From: Microbacterium keratanolyticum
GTDB taxonomy: Bacteria; Actinomycetota; Actinomycetes; Actinomycetales; Microbacteriaceae
Length of the DNA: 64,000 bases
Direction: 5' to 3'
Assembly (NCBI RefSeq): GCF_016907255.1
Contig: NZ_JAFBBQ010000001.1
Location: 2,294,001 to 2,358,000 of the forward strand
Part shown: positions 10,739-18,791 of the stretch, piece after piece
Layout of the letters: each line of letters opens with the position of its first letter
Position numbering within the stretch: the first letter of the stretch is position 1
Translations under genes and position numbers: made by a program
The notes under the pieces: generated by a model
Told to the model about the DNA's origin: nothing
The model's database searches: none
The model's input: only the letters and a program-made list of their open reading frames with translations

Positions 10739-11563
10739 TCAGGGGAGCGGAGCTACTGCGTCCCACGGCACGGTGAGTTCGCCGAGGCGCCAGCGCGTGC
10801 GACCCCCGAGGATTGGCCAGCCCTGTGCGCGTAGCGCGGTCACGACCGCCAGGTAGCGCTGCACCGGTCCGAAGGTGCCGACGCCGGCGGCGCGATTCCA
10901 CTCGCGGTCGAGGTCGCCCAGCAACGCATGCACGCGCTCGCCGGGCACGTTGCGGTGGATCAGCGCCTTCGGCAGCCGTTCGGCGACGATGCTCGGCTGC
11001 TCCAGGCCGCGCAGACGCAGGGAGATCGTGAAGCGCTGCGGCGCCGCATCCGCCCCCACATCCACCCAGCTGGACACCCGGCCGATCTCATCACAGGTGC
11101 CCTCGATCAGCAGCCCGTCGGGCGCGAGACGCGAGGCCATCTGCGCCCAGGCACCGGGAACCTCCGCCTCGTCGTACTGCCGGAGCACATTCATCGCGCG
11201 GATGATCGCCGGACGCCGTCCGACGGGGGCGGGCACCTCGAAACCGCCCCGCGCGAAGGAGACCGGAAGATCTGGCGGAAACGGCCGTCCGCCCCCGCGG
11301 ATCTCGGCCAGCTGCTCACGCGCGACGCGGACGCGATCCGGATCGAGCTCCAGCCCGAGCACCTCGGCATCCGGACGCACGCGCACGAGCCGCGCGGCGA
11401 GCTCGAACGCGGTCACGCCGCTCGCTCCGTAGCCCAGATCGACGACGAGCGGATCAGCGGCGCGGCGGAAGGCCGCTGAGGCGGCGATCCACCGGTCATT
11501 GCGGCGGAGTCGATTCGTGCCCGTCGTCCCTCGCGTGGGGTGACCGAGAGGGGAGGGCGCCAT
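10739..11563 (-). CDS. Class I SAM-dependent methyltransferase, substrate unknown
   Basis: 274-aa protein. Motif I of the Rossmann methyltransferase fold is seen as VVDLGYGASGVTAFELAARL with the acidic end of strand 2 in VLGLELDPDRV. A later segment (ALIHRNVPGERVHALLGDLD, then GTFGPVQRYLAVV) is typical of a conserved actinobacterial subgroup often encoded beside gpmA. The substrate cannot be deduced. The ATG at 11563 gives MAPSPLGHPTRGTTGTNRLR, whose basic leader precedes the fold. It is divergent from gpmA, with 78 nt between the starts. Confidence 0.8.
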   Translation of the reverse strand: MAPSPLGHPTRGTTGTNRLRRNDRWIAASAAFRRAADPLVVDLGYGASGVTAFELAARLVRVRPDAEVLGLELDPDRVRVAREQLAEIRGGGRPFPPDLPVSFARGGFEVPAPVGRRPAIIRAMNVLRQYDEAEVPGAWAQMASRLAPDGLLIEGTCDEIGRVSSWVDVGADAAPQRFTISLRLRGLEQPSIVAERLPKALIHRNVPGERVHALLGDLDREWNRAAGVGTFGPVQRYLAVVTALRAQGWPILGGRTRWRLGELTVPWDAVAPLP

Positions 11564-11641
11564 TGCTCCATTCTCCCGCACGGTGCCCGGACGGATCGTC
11601 ACGGGGGCGTCGCTGGCAGCGGCCGTCGATAAGCTGGAGGC

Positions 11642-12391
11642 ATGACTTCTCCGCGTACCCTCATTCTGCTCCGCCACGGCCGCAGCGAATGGAACGAGCT
11701 CAACCTGTTCACCGGCTGGGTCGACGTCCGCCTCAACGAGCAGGGCCGTGCTGAGGCCCAGCGCGGCGGCGAGCTGCTGGCCGAGTCCGGCATCCTGCCC
11801 GACGTGCTGCACACCTCCATGCTGAGCCGCGCGATCCAGACCGCGAACATCGCGCTCGACGCGGCCGACCGCCTGTGGATCCCGGTGACCCGCAGCTGGC
11901 GCCTCAACGAGCGCCACTACGGTGCGCTGCAGGGCAAGGACAAGGCCCAGACGCTCGAAGAGTTCGGCCCCGAGCAGTTCCAGCTGTGGCGTCGCTCGTT
12001 CGACGTTCCGCCGCCCCCGCTCGACGACGACAGCGAGTTCAGCCAGGTGAACGACCCGCGCTACGTCGGCATCGACGGCGAGGTGCCCCGCACCGAGTCG
12101 CTCTCGATCGTCATCGATCGTCTGCTGCCGTACTGGAACGACGCGATCGTCCCCGATCTCGAGGCGGGCAAGACCGTCCTGGTCACGGCGCACGGCAACT
12201 CGCTGCGCGGTCTCGTCAAGCACCTCGAGAACATCAGCGACGAAGACATCGCCGAGCTCAACATCCCGACCGGCATCCCGCTGGTGTACGAGCTCGACGA
12301 GAACAACGTGCCGCTCGCCCCGGGCCGCTACCTCGACCCCGAGGCGGCAGCCGCCGGCGCCGCAGCCGTCGCCTCGCAGGGCAAGAAGTAA
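11642..12391 (+). CDS. gpmA: 2,3-bisphosphoglycerate-dependent phosphoglycerate mutase
   Basis: 249-aa glycolytic/gluconeogenic enzyme converting 3- to 2-phosphoglycerate. The phosphohistidine motif is [17 protein letters not shown]; the second catalytic His is in [16 protein letters not shown], and [14 protein letters not shown] is the substrate-binding segment. Length is standard for dPGM. TAAGCT at 11630-11635 stands 12 nt before the ATG, suggesting leaderless transcription. It lies next to phoU and senX3-regX3, as in mycobacteria where gpm1 precedes senX3. A perfect palindrome follows it. Confidence 0.97.
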   Translation: MTSPRTLILLRHGRSEWNELNLFTGWVDVRLNEQGRAEAQRGGELLAESGILPDVLHTSMLSRAIQTANIALDAADRLWIPVTRSWRLNERHYGALQGKDKAQTLEEFGPEQFQLWRRSFDVPPPPLDDDSEFSQVNDPRYVGIDGEVPRTESLSIVIDRLLPYWNDAIVPDLEAGKTVLVTAHGNSLRGLVKHLENISDEDIAELNIPTGIPLVYELDENNVPLAPGRYLDPEAAAAGAAAVASQGKK

Positions 12392-12405
12392 TCGGCCATA
12401 CGGCT

Positions 12406-12453
12406 GAGATGACGAAGGGGCGGATGCTGCAGCATCCGCCCCTTCGTCATCTC
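12406..12453. terminator. Perfect 48-bp palindromic terminator between gpmA and phoU
   Basis: A 24-bp arm (12406-12429, starting GAGATGACGAAGGGGCGGAT) is followed without any spacer by its exact reverse complement (12430-12453). Located between convergent gpmA and phoU, it can serve both strands. The right arm can also pair with a second downstream copy of its outer part (see findings). Confidence 0.85.
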
Positions 12454-12482
12454 TCACGCCGCGGCGCGAGAGATGACGCGTC

Positions 12483-13169
12483 CTACGCCTGGTCCTTCGT
12501 GATCGCGATGTCGATGGCGTCCGTGTCGGCGGCCCAGTCGCCGGTCGCGAGGTAGACGACCTTCTTGGCGACGGAGACCGCGTGGTCGGCGAAGCGCTCG
12601 TGGTAACGGCTGGCCAGCGTCGCATCGACGGTCGCGGTCGCCTCGCCACGCCAGTTCTCGCTCAGCACCTTCTCGAAGACGCGGGCGTGCAGCTCGTCGA
12701 CGGCGTCATCCGCGTTGCGGATCTGGTCGGCCAGGCGAAGGTCCTGCGTGCGCAGCAGCTCCGACAGTGTGCGTGCGATCTCGACGTCGCGCTCGCCCAT
12801 GCTGACGAACGTGCTCTTCAGGCCCTTCGGAATCGCGCGCTCCGGGAAGCGGTAGCGAGCGAGCTGCGCGATGTGCTCGGCCATGTCGCCCATGCGCTCC
12901 AGCGACGCGCTGACACGCAGCGCCGTGACGACGATGCGCAGGTCACGAGCGACCGGCTGCTGGCGGGCGAGGATCTCGATGGCGATCTCGTCGAGTTCCA
13001 GAGCGCGCTCGTCGATGTGTGCGTCGTCGGCGATGACCTCCTCGGCCAGAGCGACATCGCTCGTCGCGAAGGCACGGGTGGCCTTGTCGATCGCGACGGC
13101 GATGAGGTCGGCGATCTCGACTAGACGGGACTGCACGTCCTCGAGGGACTGATGGAAGACCTGGCGCAT
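12483..13169 (-). CDS. phoU: Phosphate signalling regulator PhoU
   Basis: 228-aa helical protein made of two PhoU repeats. Conserved metal-cluster motifs appear in both halves: ALELDEIAIEILARQQPVAR with LERMGDMAEHIA in the first, and DELHARVFEKVL with YHERFADHAVSVAKKVVYL in the second. PhoU links the Pst transporter to the SenX3-type sensor and keeps the Pho response off in phosphate excess. The ATG at 13169 gives the canonical MRQVFHQSLEDVQSRL. It is divergent from senX3; a possible PHO-type box lies about 90 nt upstream. Confidence 0.95.
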   Translation of the reverse strand: MRQVFHQSLEDVQSRLVEIADLIAVAIDKATRAFATSDVALAEEVIADDAHIDERALELDEIAIEILARQQPVARDLRIVVTALRVSASLERMGDMAEHIAQLARYRFPERAIPKGLKSTFVSMGERDVEIARTLSELLRTQDLRLADQIRNADDAVDELHARVFEKVLSENWRGEATATVDATLASRYHERFADHAVSVAKKVVYLATGDWAADTDAIDIAITKDQA

Positions 13170-13258
13170 GGTGACGAACCTTTCTCGTCTAACGCCTCGC
13201 ACATGCGCGAGACGCGGCGGATGAGCGGCACTCGACCGCACTCAGCGATTCTGTGCGC

Positions 13259-13291
13259 CGAAGGTTAACGGATGGTGCCGTGCACGTGAAT
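13259..13291 (-). promoter_or_regulatory. Candidate PHO-type box upstream of phoU
   Basis: Read on the minus strand, three adjacent 11-nt units are ATTCACGTGCA, CGGCACCATCC and GTTAACCTTCG. Each keeps most of the GTTCACC core (5/7, 4/7 and 6/7). The phase matches the box at pstS, but the individual matches are weaker. It lies in the 194-nt divergent phoU/senX3 gap and could serve either gene. Confidence 0.4.
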
Positions 13292-13363
13292 ACTAGGCCT
13301 CGACCTGCCTGATCCCGGGGCTACCCGCCGTTCATGTGCCGTTTCGACGCCTACGCTGGAGGC

Positions 13364-14629
13364 ATGAACACCACGCAGCTGGCGCTGCTCGCCCTGATTC
13401 TCGGGGTGGCGATCGGGGCAGGGGTCACGGCGATCATCGTGGCCGCGTTGCGCGCCCGCGCACAGGCGCTCGTCCAGACGAGCTCGGAGCTGCCGGACGG
13501 ACTCGCCGCCGTGCTCTCCGGAATGGATGATGCGGCGTGCGCTGTGGACTCCTCCGGACTCGTGGTTGCGACTTCCGCGGCGGCGTCGCATTTCGGGATC
13601 GTCGCGGGAACCACCCTTGAGAACCCCGACCTGCGCGCGCTCATCCGTGCGGTCCGCACCACCGGCGCGACCGACTCGCAGACGCTCCGGCTCGCCCGCG
13701 GCGGCATCAGCGTGGACTCGCGTCTCGTGTCTGCCCGTGCCAGCACGCTCGGGCCGCGTCTCAGTCTTCTGATCGTGCGGGATGTCACGGAGCAGGAGCG
13801 TCTGGACCAGATGCGCAATGACTTCGTGGCGAACACGAGCCATGAGCTCAAGACGCCGGTGGGCGCGGTCACACTGCTCGCCGAGGCGATCGAGATGGCC
13901 GCGGACGATCCCGCTCAGGTGCGCCAGTTCGCCTCCCGCATCACTGCGGAGGCCGGACGCCTCAACCAGCTCACCGGGCGCATCATGAGCCTGTCTCGGC
14001 TGCAGGCCGCCGACGGGCTCGGCGAGTTCGGTCCGATCGCGCTCGACGAGGTCATCGCCGCGTCCGTCGAGGCGCATTTCGTGCAGGCCGATGGCGCAGG
14101 CGTCGAACTCTCCCGGGGCGGTGACCGCGGTGTGTGGGTACGCGGAGACGCGCAGATCCTCACCGAGGCGGTCGGCAACCTCATCACGAACGCGATCGCC
14201 TATTCGCCGCGCGGTTCCCGCGTCGGCGTCGGCGTCCGCTCCGACGGCGACATCGTCGAGATCGCCGTCACCGATCAGGGCATCGGCATCGCCGAGAGTG
14301 ATCAAGAGCGCATCTTCGAGCGCTTCTACCGCGCCGACGAGGCACGATCGCGCCGGACCGGCGGAACCGGCCTCGGGCTGTCGATCGTGAAGCACGCCAC
14401 GCAGCGACACGGCGGCGAGGTGCGCGTGTGGTCACGCGCCGGTCGCGGTTCGACCTTCACGATGCGCCTGCCTCAGGTCGACGCTCCCGCAGCCGATCCG
14501 CACGACAAGAAGAAGCACAAGCGGAAACGGCGCGACGAGCGCAAGACCGCCAAGGGCGCGAAGGGTGCTGCCGCATCCGCCCGCTCGAACAAGAAGAAGT
14601 CCCGCCCCTCTCACGGAGATCAAGAATGA
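13364..14629 (+). CDS. senX3: Sensor histidine kinase SenX3
   Basis: 421-aa phosphate-sensing kinase. One or two N-terminal membrane segments (about 4-30) with a minimal external part are followed by a PAS-like domain (45-145), the H-box FVANTSHELKTPVGAV with phospho-acceptor His160, and the ATPase domain with N-box NLITNAIAYSP, G1 DQGIGI, and G2 GTGLGLSIV. Lack of a large sensor domain fits control through PhoU and Pst rather than direct ligand binding. An unusual C-terminal tail of about 40 residues is rich in Lys and Arg. TACGCT at 13352-13357 suggests a leaderless start at the ATG. The stop overlaps the regX3 start. Confidence 0.94.
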   Translation: MNTTQLALLALILGVAIGAGVTAIIVAALRARAQALVQTSSELPDGLAAVLSGMDDAACAVDSSGLVVATSAAASHFGIVAGTTLENPDLRALIRAVRTTGATDSQTLRLARGGISVDSRLVSARASTLGPRLSLLIVRDVTEQERLDQMRNDFVANTSHELKTPVGAVTLLAEAIEMAADDPAQVRQFASRITAEAGRLNQLTGRIMSLSRLQAADGLGEFGPIALDEVIAASVEAHFVQADGAGVELSRGGDRGVWVRGDAQILTEAVGNLITNAIAYSPRGSRVGVGVRSDGDIVEIAVTDQGIGIAESDQERIFERFYRADEARSRRTGGTGLGLSIVKHATQRHGGEVRVWSRAGRGSTFTMRLPQVDAPAADPHDKKKHKRKRRDERKTAKGAKGAAASARSNKKKSRPSHGDQE

Positions 14630-15309
14630 CGCGCATCCTCCTCGTCGAAGACGAACCCGACCTCGCCGATCCGCTCGCCTACCTGCTGCGCCGAGAAGGC
14701 TACGACGTCGAGATCGCAGAGGACGGGCCGTCCGCGATCGCCGCCTTCCGTGACAACGGCGCGGATGTCGTGCTGCTCGACCTCATGCTCCCGGGCGTTC
14801 CCGGGACCGAGGTGTGCCGCCAGATCCGCACCACCTCGAACGTGCCGATCATCATGCTCACTGCGAAGGACACCGAGGTCGACATCGTCGTCGGTCTCGA
14901 GCTCGGCGCGGATGACTACATCACCAAGCCGTACTCGTCGCGTGAGCTGCTGGCGCGGATGCGCGCTGTGCTGCGCCGCGTCGTGCAGGCGGATGACGAG
15001 GTCGATGAGCGCGTGCTGGAGGCTGGCCGCGTCACCCTCGACATCGACCGTCACACCGTCGCCGTGGACGGCGAGGTCATCAACATGCCACTCAAGGAGT
15101 TCGAGCTTCTTGAGGTGCTCATGCGCAACGCGGGGCGTGTACTCACGCGCGGTCAGCTCATCGACCGTGTGTGGGGGAGTGACTACTTCGGTGACACCAA
15201 GACGCTCGATGTGCACATCAAGCGCATCCGGTCACGCATCGAGCAGAGCCCGAGTGAGCCCGTGATGCTCGTGACCGTGCGCGGGCTCGGCTACCGCTTC
15301 GAGGGCTGA
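14626..15309 (+). CDS. regX3: Response regulator RegX3
   Basis: 227-aa OmpR/PhoB-family regulator. The receiver shows the acidic pair ED at 9-10, phospho-acceptor Asp52 in VVLLDLMLPG, Thr and Lys in MLTAKD and DDYITKPYS, and the C-terminal winged helix contains LKEFELLEVLMRNAGRVLTR, the RegX3/PhoP-type recognition region, ending VRGLGYRFEG. The ATG overlaps the senX3 stop (ATGA), so sensor and regulator are coupled. It probably binds the PHO-type box at pstS and may autoregulate from the senX3 promoter region. Confidence 0.95.
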   Translation: MTRILLVEDEPDLADPLAYLLRREGYDVEIAEDGPSAIAAFRDNGADVVLLDLMLPGVPGTEVCRQIRTTSNVPIIMLTAKDTEVDIVVGLELGADDYITKPYSSRELLARMRAVLRRVVQADDEVDERVLEAGRVTLDIDRHTVAVDGEVINMPLKEFELLEVLMRNAGRVLTRGQLIDRVWGSDYFGDTKTLDVHIKRIRSRIEQSPSEPVMLVTVRGLGYRFEG

Positions 15310-15318
15310 GCGCTCGCG

Positions 15319-16239
15319 TCAGTCGACGGTGAGGGTGGCGAGAACGGCGAGATGATCGCTGGTGCCGGCGCGGAGCGTGTCGGAGCGGGCCACGGCGAAG
15401 CCTCGCTGGAACACGTGGTCGATGCGCACGACCGGGAACGTGGCGGGCCAGGTGAACCCCGTGCCGCCATCGGTCGACCGTGCCCGAGTGAGCTCCGCGG
15501 ACAGTGGGAGCAGCGCAGGGTCGGTGGTGGCGGCGTTGAAATCGCCGAGAGCGATCACTCGCGGAGCATCGTCGTCGCCGATCGTTGCGGCCAGCTCCGC
15601 GAGCATCTCGTCTCGGGCGCCCTGCGCTCCGGGTCGCACCGACGCCGCGTGGACCAGGTAGATGACGGTATCGCCGGTCGGTGCCTGCACGGTGACTCGC
15701 AGGGCGCGGTTCCAGCCCAGTCCGAGGTCGAGCGGCTCGCCGTCGGTGAGGGGATGCCTGCTCCACACGCCCACGGTCCCGACCGCGTAGGAGTAGGGGT
15801 AGGACTCTTCGAGGACATCGGCGGCAGCGGTGCGGCTCTCCGCGTCGAGCTCGGTGAGGGTCACGACATCCGGATGCTGCGCGATGAGGTCCTGCGCCGA
15901 TGCGGCACCGCTGCCCGACTGTGCGCGCACGTTCTGGCTCACGATCGAGATCGACGTCGTGCCGGGAGTGGAGGCGAATGCGGGCATCGCCGGAGCTGCG
16001 GCGATCAGGAACACGGCGACGGCCGCGGACGCGGGGATCGCCGCGCGACGCACGAGGAGGAGGGTGGCGAGGGTCACGACGATCGCGATGACGCCGAGTC
16101 CGGGCAGGAGCACGGCAACGGCCGTGCCGACGGGCCCGGGAATCCACCCGCAGAGCATGAGTGCGGCGAGGGCGAGATTGACGCCGACCAGCACGCGCGC
16201 ACCGCGGCGGCGCTTCCGGCGAATCGCAGGCGTAGACAT
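15319..16239 (-). CDS. Membrane-anchored endonuclease/exonuclease/phosphatase (EEP) family protein
   Basis: 306-aa protein. Three N-terminal hydrophobic segments (about 16-34, 37-62 and 66-90) anchor a C-terminal EEP domain. Catalytic motifs of the fold are all present: SQNVRAQ, LTELDAE (metal Glu), LVHAAS (His), LGDFNAA and TSDHLAVLA. Proteins with this layout occur widely in actinobacteria beside unrelated genes; the substrate could be DNA, a lipid headgroup or a sugar phosphate and is not decidable. It converges on regX3 with a 9-nt gap. Confidence 0.85.
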   Translation of the reverse strand: MSTPAIRRKRRRGARVLVGVNLALAALMLCGWIPGPVGTAVAVLLPGLGVIAIVVTLATLLLVRRAAIPASAAVAVFLIAAAPAMPAFASTPGTTSISIVSQNVRAQSGSGAASAQDLIAQHPDVVTLTELDAESRTAAADVLEESYPYSYAVGTVGVWSRHPLTDGEPLDLGLGWNRALRVTVQAPTGDTVIYLVHAASVRPGAQGARDEMLAELAATIGDDDAPRVIALGDFNAATTDPALLPLSAELTRARSTDGGTGFTWPATFPVVRIDHVFQRGFAVARSDTLRAGTSDHLAVLATLTVD

Positions 16240-16308
16240 GGCTCCCCTCTCAGGCGGGTTTCATCATGGCGCACGGCAGCTGTGCGTCACCCGAGGCGCC
16301 GGACACAT

Positions 16309-16347
16309 CGACGAAGGGCCCGTGCGCGATGCACGGGCCCTTCGTCG
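16309..16347 (-). terminator. Terminator of the lipoprotein gene
   Basis: Perfect 17-bp stem CGACGAAGGGCCCGTGC (16309-16325) with 16331-16347 and a 5-nt loop, 12 nt beyond the stop codon of the minus-strand lipoprotein gene. Confidence 0.85.
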
Positions 16348-16359
16348 TGAACTCTGGTG

Positions 16360-16827
16360 TTACTCGCTCGGAACGAGGTCGGCGTACTGCGCGAGCGATC
16401 CGTCGAGCACGGGAACCTGCACGAGCTGACCCTCGGCGTCGCCGGTCTGGAAGTAGACCGCGACCGTCGAGCCGGGCATGACGTCCAGGCCCTCGAGCAG
16501 CAGCGGCTCTGCGCCGGCGCCGAGGCTGACCGGGTTGCCGGGCTTGACCTTGACGGTTGCGGGGGCGAGGCCTTCGACCTCGATCGTGATGCTGGCCGTC
16601 TCCTGGGTGTCGTTGACGAGAGCCGCGACGAAGTTGCCGACGGTGCCGTCTTCGTTGGCCACGATGAGCGCGTTGCGCACGAGCACGGGGCCGTCACCGG
16701 GAACGTTGACGCCGTCCGATGCCGAGTACTGGATCTGAGTCGCCACAGGCGAGATCATGGAGCAGCCGGTTGCGCCGACGATGACGGCAGCGCTGATGGC
16801 GAGAGACGCTACAAGGCGCGATTTCAC
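16360..16827 (-). CDS. Conserved actinobacterial lipoprotein, function unknown
   Basis: 155-aa protein with a lipoprotein signal peptide, MKSRLVASLAISAAVIVGAT then the lipobox GATGC, and a single predicted beta-sandwich-like extracellular domain (NALIVANEDGTVGNFVAALV, then ETASITIEVEG and a Gly/Ala-rich VKPGNPVSLGAG segment). The pattern of alternating hydrophobic strands resembles copper-chaperone-like or DUF-type secreted domains, but I see no His/Met metal cluster. It is divergent from carD, a position conserved in related genomes to my knowledge. Its own terminator follows. Confidence 0.8.
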   Translation of the reverse strand: MKSRLVASLAISAAVIVGATGCSMISPVATQIQYSASDGVNVPGDGPVLVRNALIVANEDGTVGNFVAALVNDTQETASITIEVEGLAPATVKVKPGNPVSLGAGAEPLLLEGLDVMPGSTVAVYFQTGDAEGQLVQVPVLDGSLAQYADLVPSE

Positions 16828-16976
16828 GGGTCCTCCTGAGGTGCGGCGTGACAGTCCTCGACCATTCTAGGCCTTCCGCAGAGCTCGCCTGTGTTGCACC
16901 TCCGCGCGATGTGCTCGGCAAACCCTAGTGCATGCCCGCTGTGGTATCCTGGAGATTGCCGAAAGGACACGACTTT

Positions 16977-17459
16977 ATGCTTTTTGAGGTTGGCGAAACA
17001 GTCGTCTACCCGCACCACGGGGCCGCCACGATCATCGAGGTCAAAGACCGCGTGATCAAGGGTGAGACGAAGAAGTACCTGAAGCTCAATGTCACCCAGG
17101 GCGACCTGATCATTGAGGTTCCCGCCGAGAACGTTGATCTCGTCGGTGTCCGCGATGTCATCGGCCAGGAGGGTCTCGACCGCGTGTTCGAGGTTCTGCG
17201 CGCCCCCTTCACCGAAGAGCCGACCAACTGGTCGCGTCGGTACAAGGCGAACCTGGAGAAGCTTGCTTCGGGTGACGTCATCAAGGTGAGCGAGGTCGTC
17301 CGCGACCTCTGGCGCCGTGATCAGGATCGCGGTCTCTCCGCAGGTGAGAAGCGCATGCTGGCGAAGGCTCGTCAGATTCTGACGTCCGAACTCGCTCTCG
17401 CCGAGAAGACCGACGAAGAGAAGGCCGGAGCGCTTCTCGACGAGGTGCTCGCTTCCTGA
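16977..17459 (+). CDS. carD: CarD, RNA polymerase-binding transcription regulator
   Basis: 160-aa essential-type actinobacterial regulator that binds the beta subunit of RNA polymerase and stabilises open complexes at promoters such as those of rRNA. The N-terminal Tudor-like RNAP-interaction domain (1-60) reads [20 protein letters not shown]; the helical C-terminal domain contains the conserved Trp of [20 protein letters not shown] and [11 protein letters not shown], used to wedge promoter DNA. GAAAGGA precedes the ATG at 16977; TATCCT at 16945-16950 is a plausible -10. First gene of the carD-ispDF-cysS-rlmB neighbourhood but separated from ispDF by a terminator. Confidence 0.96.
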   Translation: MLFEVGETVVYPHHGAATIIEVKDRVIKGETKKYLKLNVTQGDLIIEVPAENVDLVGVRDVIGQEGLDRVFEVLRAPFTEEPTNWSRRYKANLEKLASGDVIKVSEVVRDLWRRDQDRGLSAGEKRMLAKARQILTSELALAEKTDEEKAGALLDEVLAS

Positions 17460-17476
17460 GCGACGACACGATTCAC

Positions 17477-17510
17477 GAAAGAGGCGGATGCTCCGGCATC
17501 CGCCTCTTTC
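17477..17510 (+). terminator. Terminator after carD
   Basis: Perfect 15-bp stem GAAAGAGGCGGATGC (17477-17491), loop TCCG, with 17496-17510. It ends in CTCTTTC on the plus strand and uncouples carD from ispDF. Confidence 0.85.
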
Positions 17511-17551
17511 GCGTTGTGGGCACGGGTCTCGACCGCGGGTAACGTGAGAGC

Positions 17552-18733
17552 GTGACTCTCCTCGCCGTACCGCAGACCGCGATCATCATCGTCGCCGGGG
17601 GCTCCGGCACCCGCCTTGGTGCCGGAGTGCCGAAGGCCTTCGTGGGCATCGATCAGCGCAGCATCCTGCGGCATGCGCTCGACGGCGTCTTCGCCGCTGC
17701 GACAGCCCAGGTGATCATCGTCGCGCCCGCCGGCTACGAGGGTGAAGCGGAAGCGGAGGCACAGGCGGCCGCAGGAGACCGGATGCCCCTGGTCCGCGTC
17801 GTCACAGGAGGCGCTACGCGACACGATTCGGTCGCGGCAGGACTTGCCGAGGTCTGGGCGGACATCACGACCGTTCTCGTGCACGATGCCGCGCGCGCGC
17901 TCACGCCGCCGGAGCTGATCGATGCCGTCGCCGCCGCGGTGACACCCGACTCCGGGGTGATTCCTGCGCTCGCCGTGATCGACACACTCAAGCGGGTAGA
18001 GGCCGACAGCGTGACCGCGGCGGTGGACCGCTCGGTGCTGGTCGCCGCACAGACGCCGCAGGGGTTCCCGCGGGCGCTTCTCGTCGCTGCGTTCGCCGCG
18101 GCCGAGCCGGGCGTCGAGTACACCGACGACGCGCAGCTGTTCGCCGCGTCCGGCTATCCGGTGCGACGTATCGAGGGCTCCGAGAGGGCGTTCAAGATCA
18201 CGACGCCTGCTGATCTGGAGCGCGCGCGGATGCTCCTGGCCTCGCGGGGTCCGGCTGCGGCGATTCCTCGGGTGGGCATCGGCACCGATGTGCACGCCTT
18301 CGGCGGTGAGGGCTTGCTGTGGCTGGCGGGGCTGGAATGGCCGGGGGAGACGCCGCTGTCCGGGCACTCCGACGGTGACGCCGTGGCGCACGCGATCGTG
18401 GACGCGCTTCTCGGCGCGGCAGGGCTCGGTGACATCGGTCAGCACTTCGGCACGGCGCATCCGGAGTTCGCCGGTGCGCATGCCGATGTCTTCCTGCGGC
18501 GCACGCGTGAGCTGCTGCACGAGGCAGGATTCACGATCGGCAACGTGTCCGTGCAGTTCCAGGCGAATCGCCCTCGTTTCAGTGCACGTCGGGCAGAAGC
18601 CGAAGCCGTGCTCTCAGCCGCGCTCGGTGGCGCACCTGTCGCGGTCGGGGCGACCACGACGGACGGGCTCGGCTTCACGGGGCGCAGCGAAGGCATCTCC
18701 GTGACCGCGGTTGCCGTCGTTTTTCCGATCTGA
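17552..18733 (+). CDS. ispDF: Bifunctional IspD-IspF (MEP pathway)
   Basis: 393-aa fusion of two enzymes of the non-mevalonate isoprenoid pathway. Residues 1-230 are 2-C-methyl-D-erythritol 4-phosphate cytidylyltransferase (IspD): CTP loop AGGSGTRLGAGVPKAF, and VLVHDAARAL. Residues about 238-393 are 2-C-methyl-D-erythritol 2,4-cyclodiphosphate synthase (IspF): metal motif GIGTDVHAF, GHSDGDAVAHAIVDALLGAA and the C-terminal ATTTDGLGFTGR. Separate ispD and ispF are found in mycobacteria; the fusion is seen in several other actinobacteria and proteobacteria. The GTG start at 17552 follows TAACGT at 17540, consistent with leaderless transcription. Confidence 0.95.
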   Translation: MTLLAVPQTAIIIVAGGSGTRLGAGVPKAFVGIDQRSILRHALDGVFAAATAQVIIVAPAGYEGEAEAEAQAAAGDRMPLVRVVTGGATRHDSVAAGLAEVWADITTVLVHDAARALTPPELIDAVAAAVTPDSGVIPALAVIDTLKRVEADSVTAAVDRSVLVAAQTPQGFPRALLVAAFAAAEPGVEYTDDAQLFAASGYPVRRIEGSERAFKITTPADLERARMLLASRGPAAAIPRVGIGTDVHAFGGEGLLWLAGLEWPGETPLSGHSDGDAVAHAIVDALLGAAGLGDIGQHFGTAHPEFAGAHADVFLRRTRELLHEAGFTIGNVSVQFQANRPRFSARRAEAEAVLSAALGGAPVAVGATTTDGLGFTGRSEGISVTAVAVVFPI

Positions 18734-18791
18734 TCTGGGTCGCGCGCGACACGCTCAGGGGAAGCGGCGGCGGGCAAAGTAAGCTTGAGCG

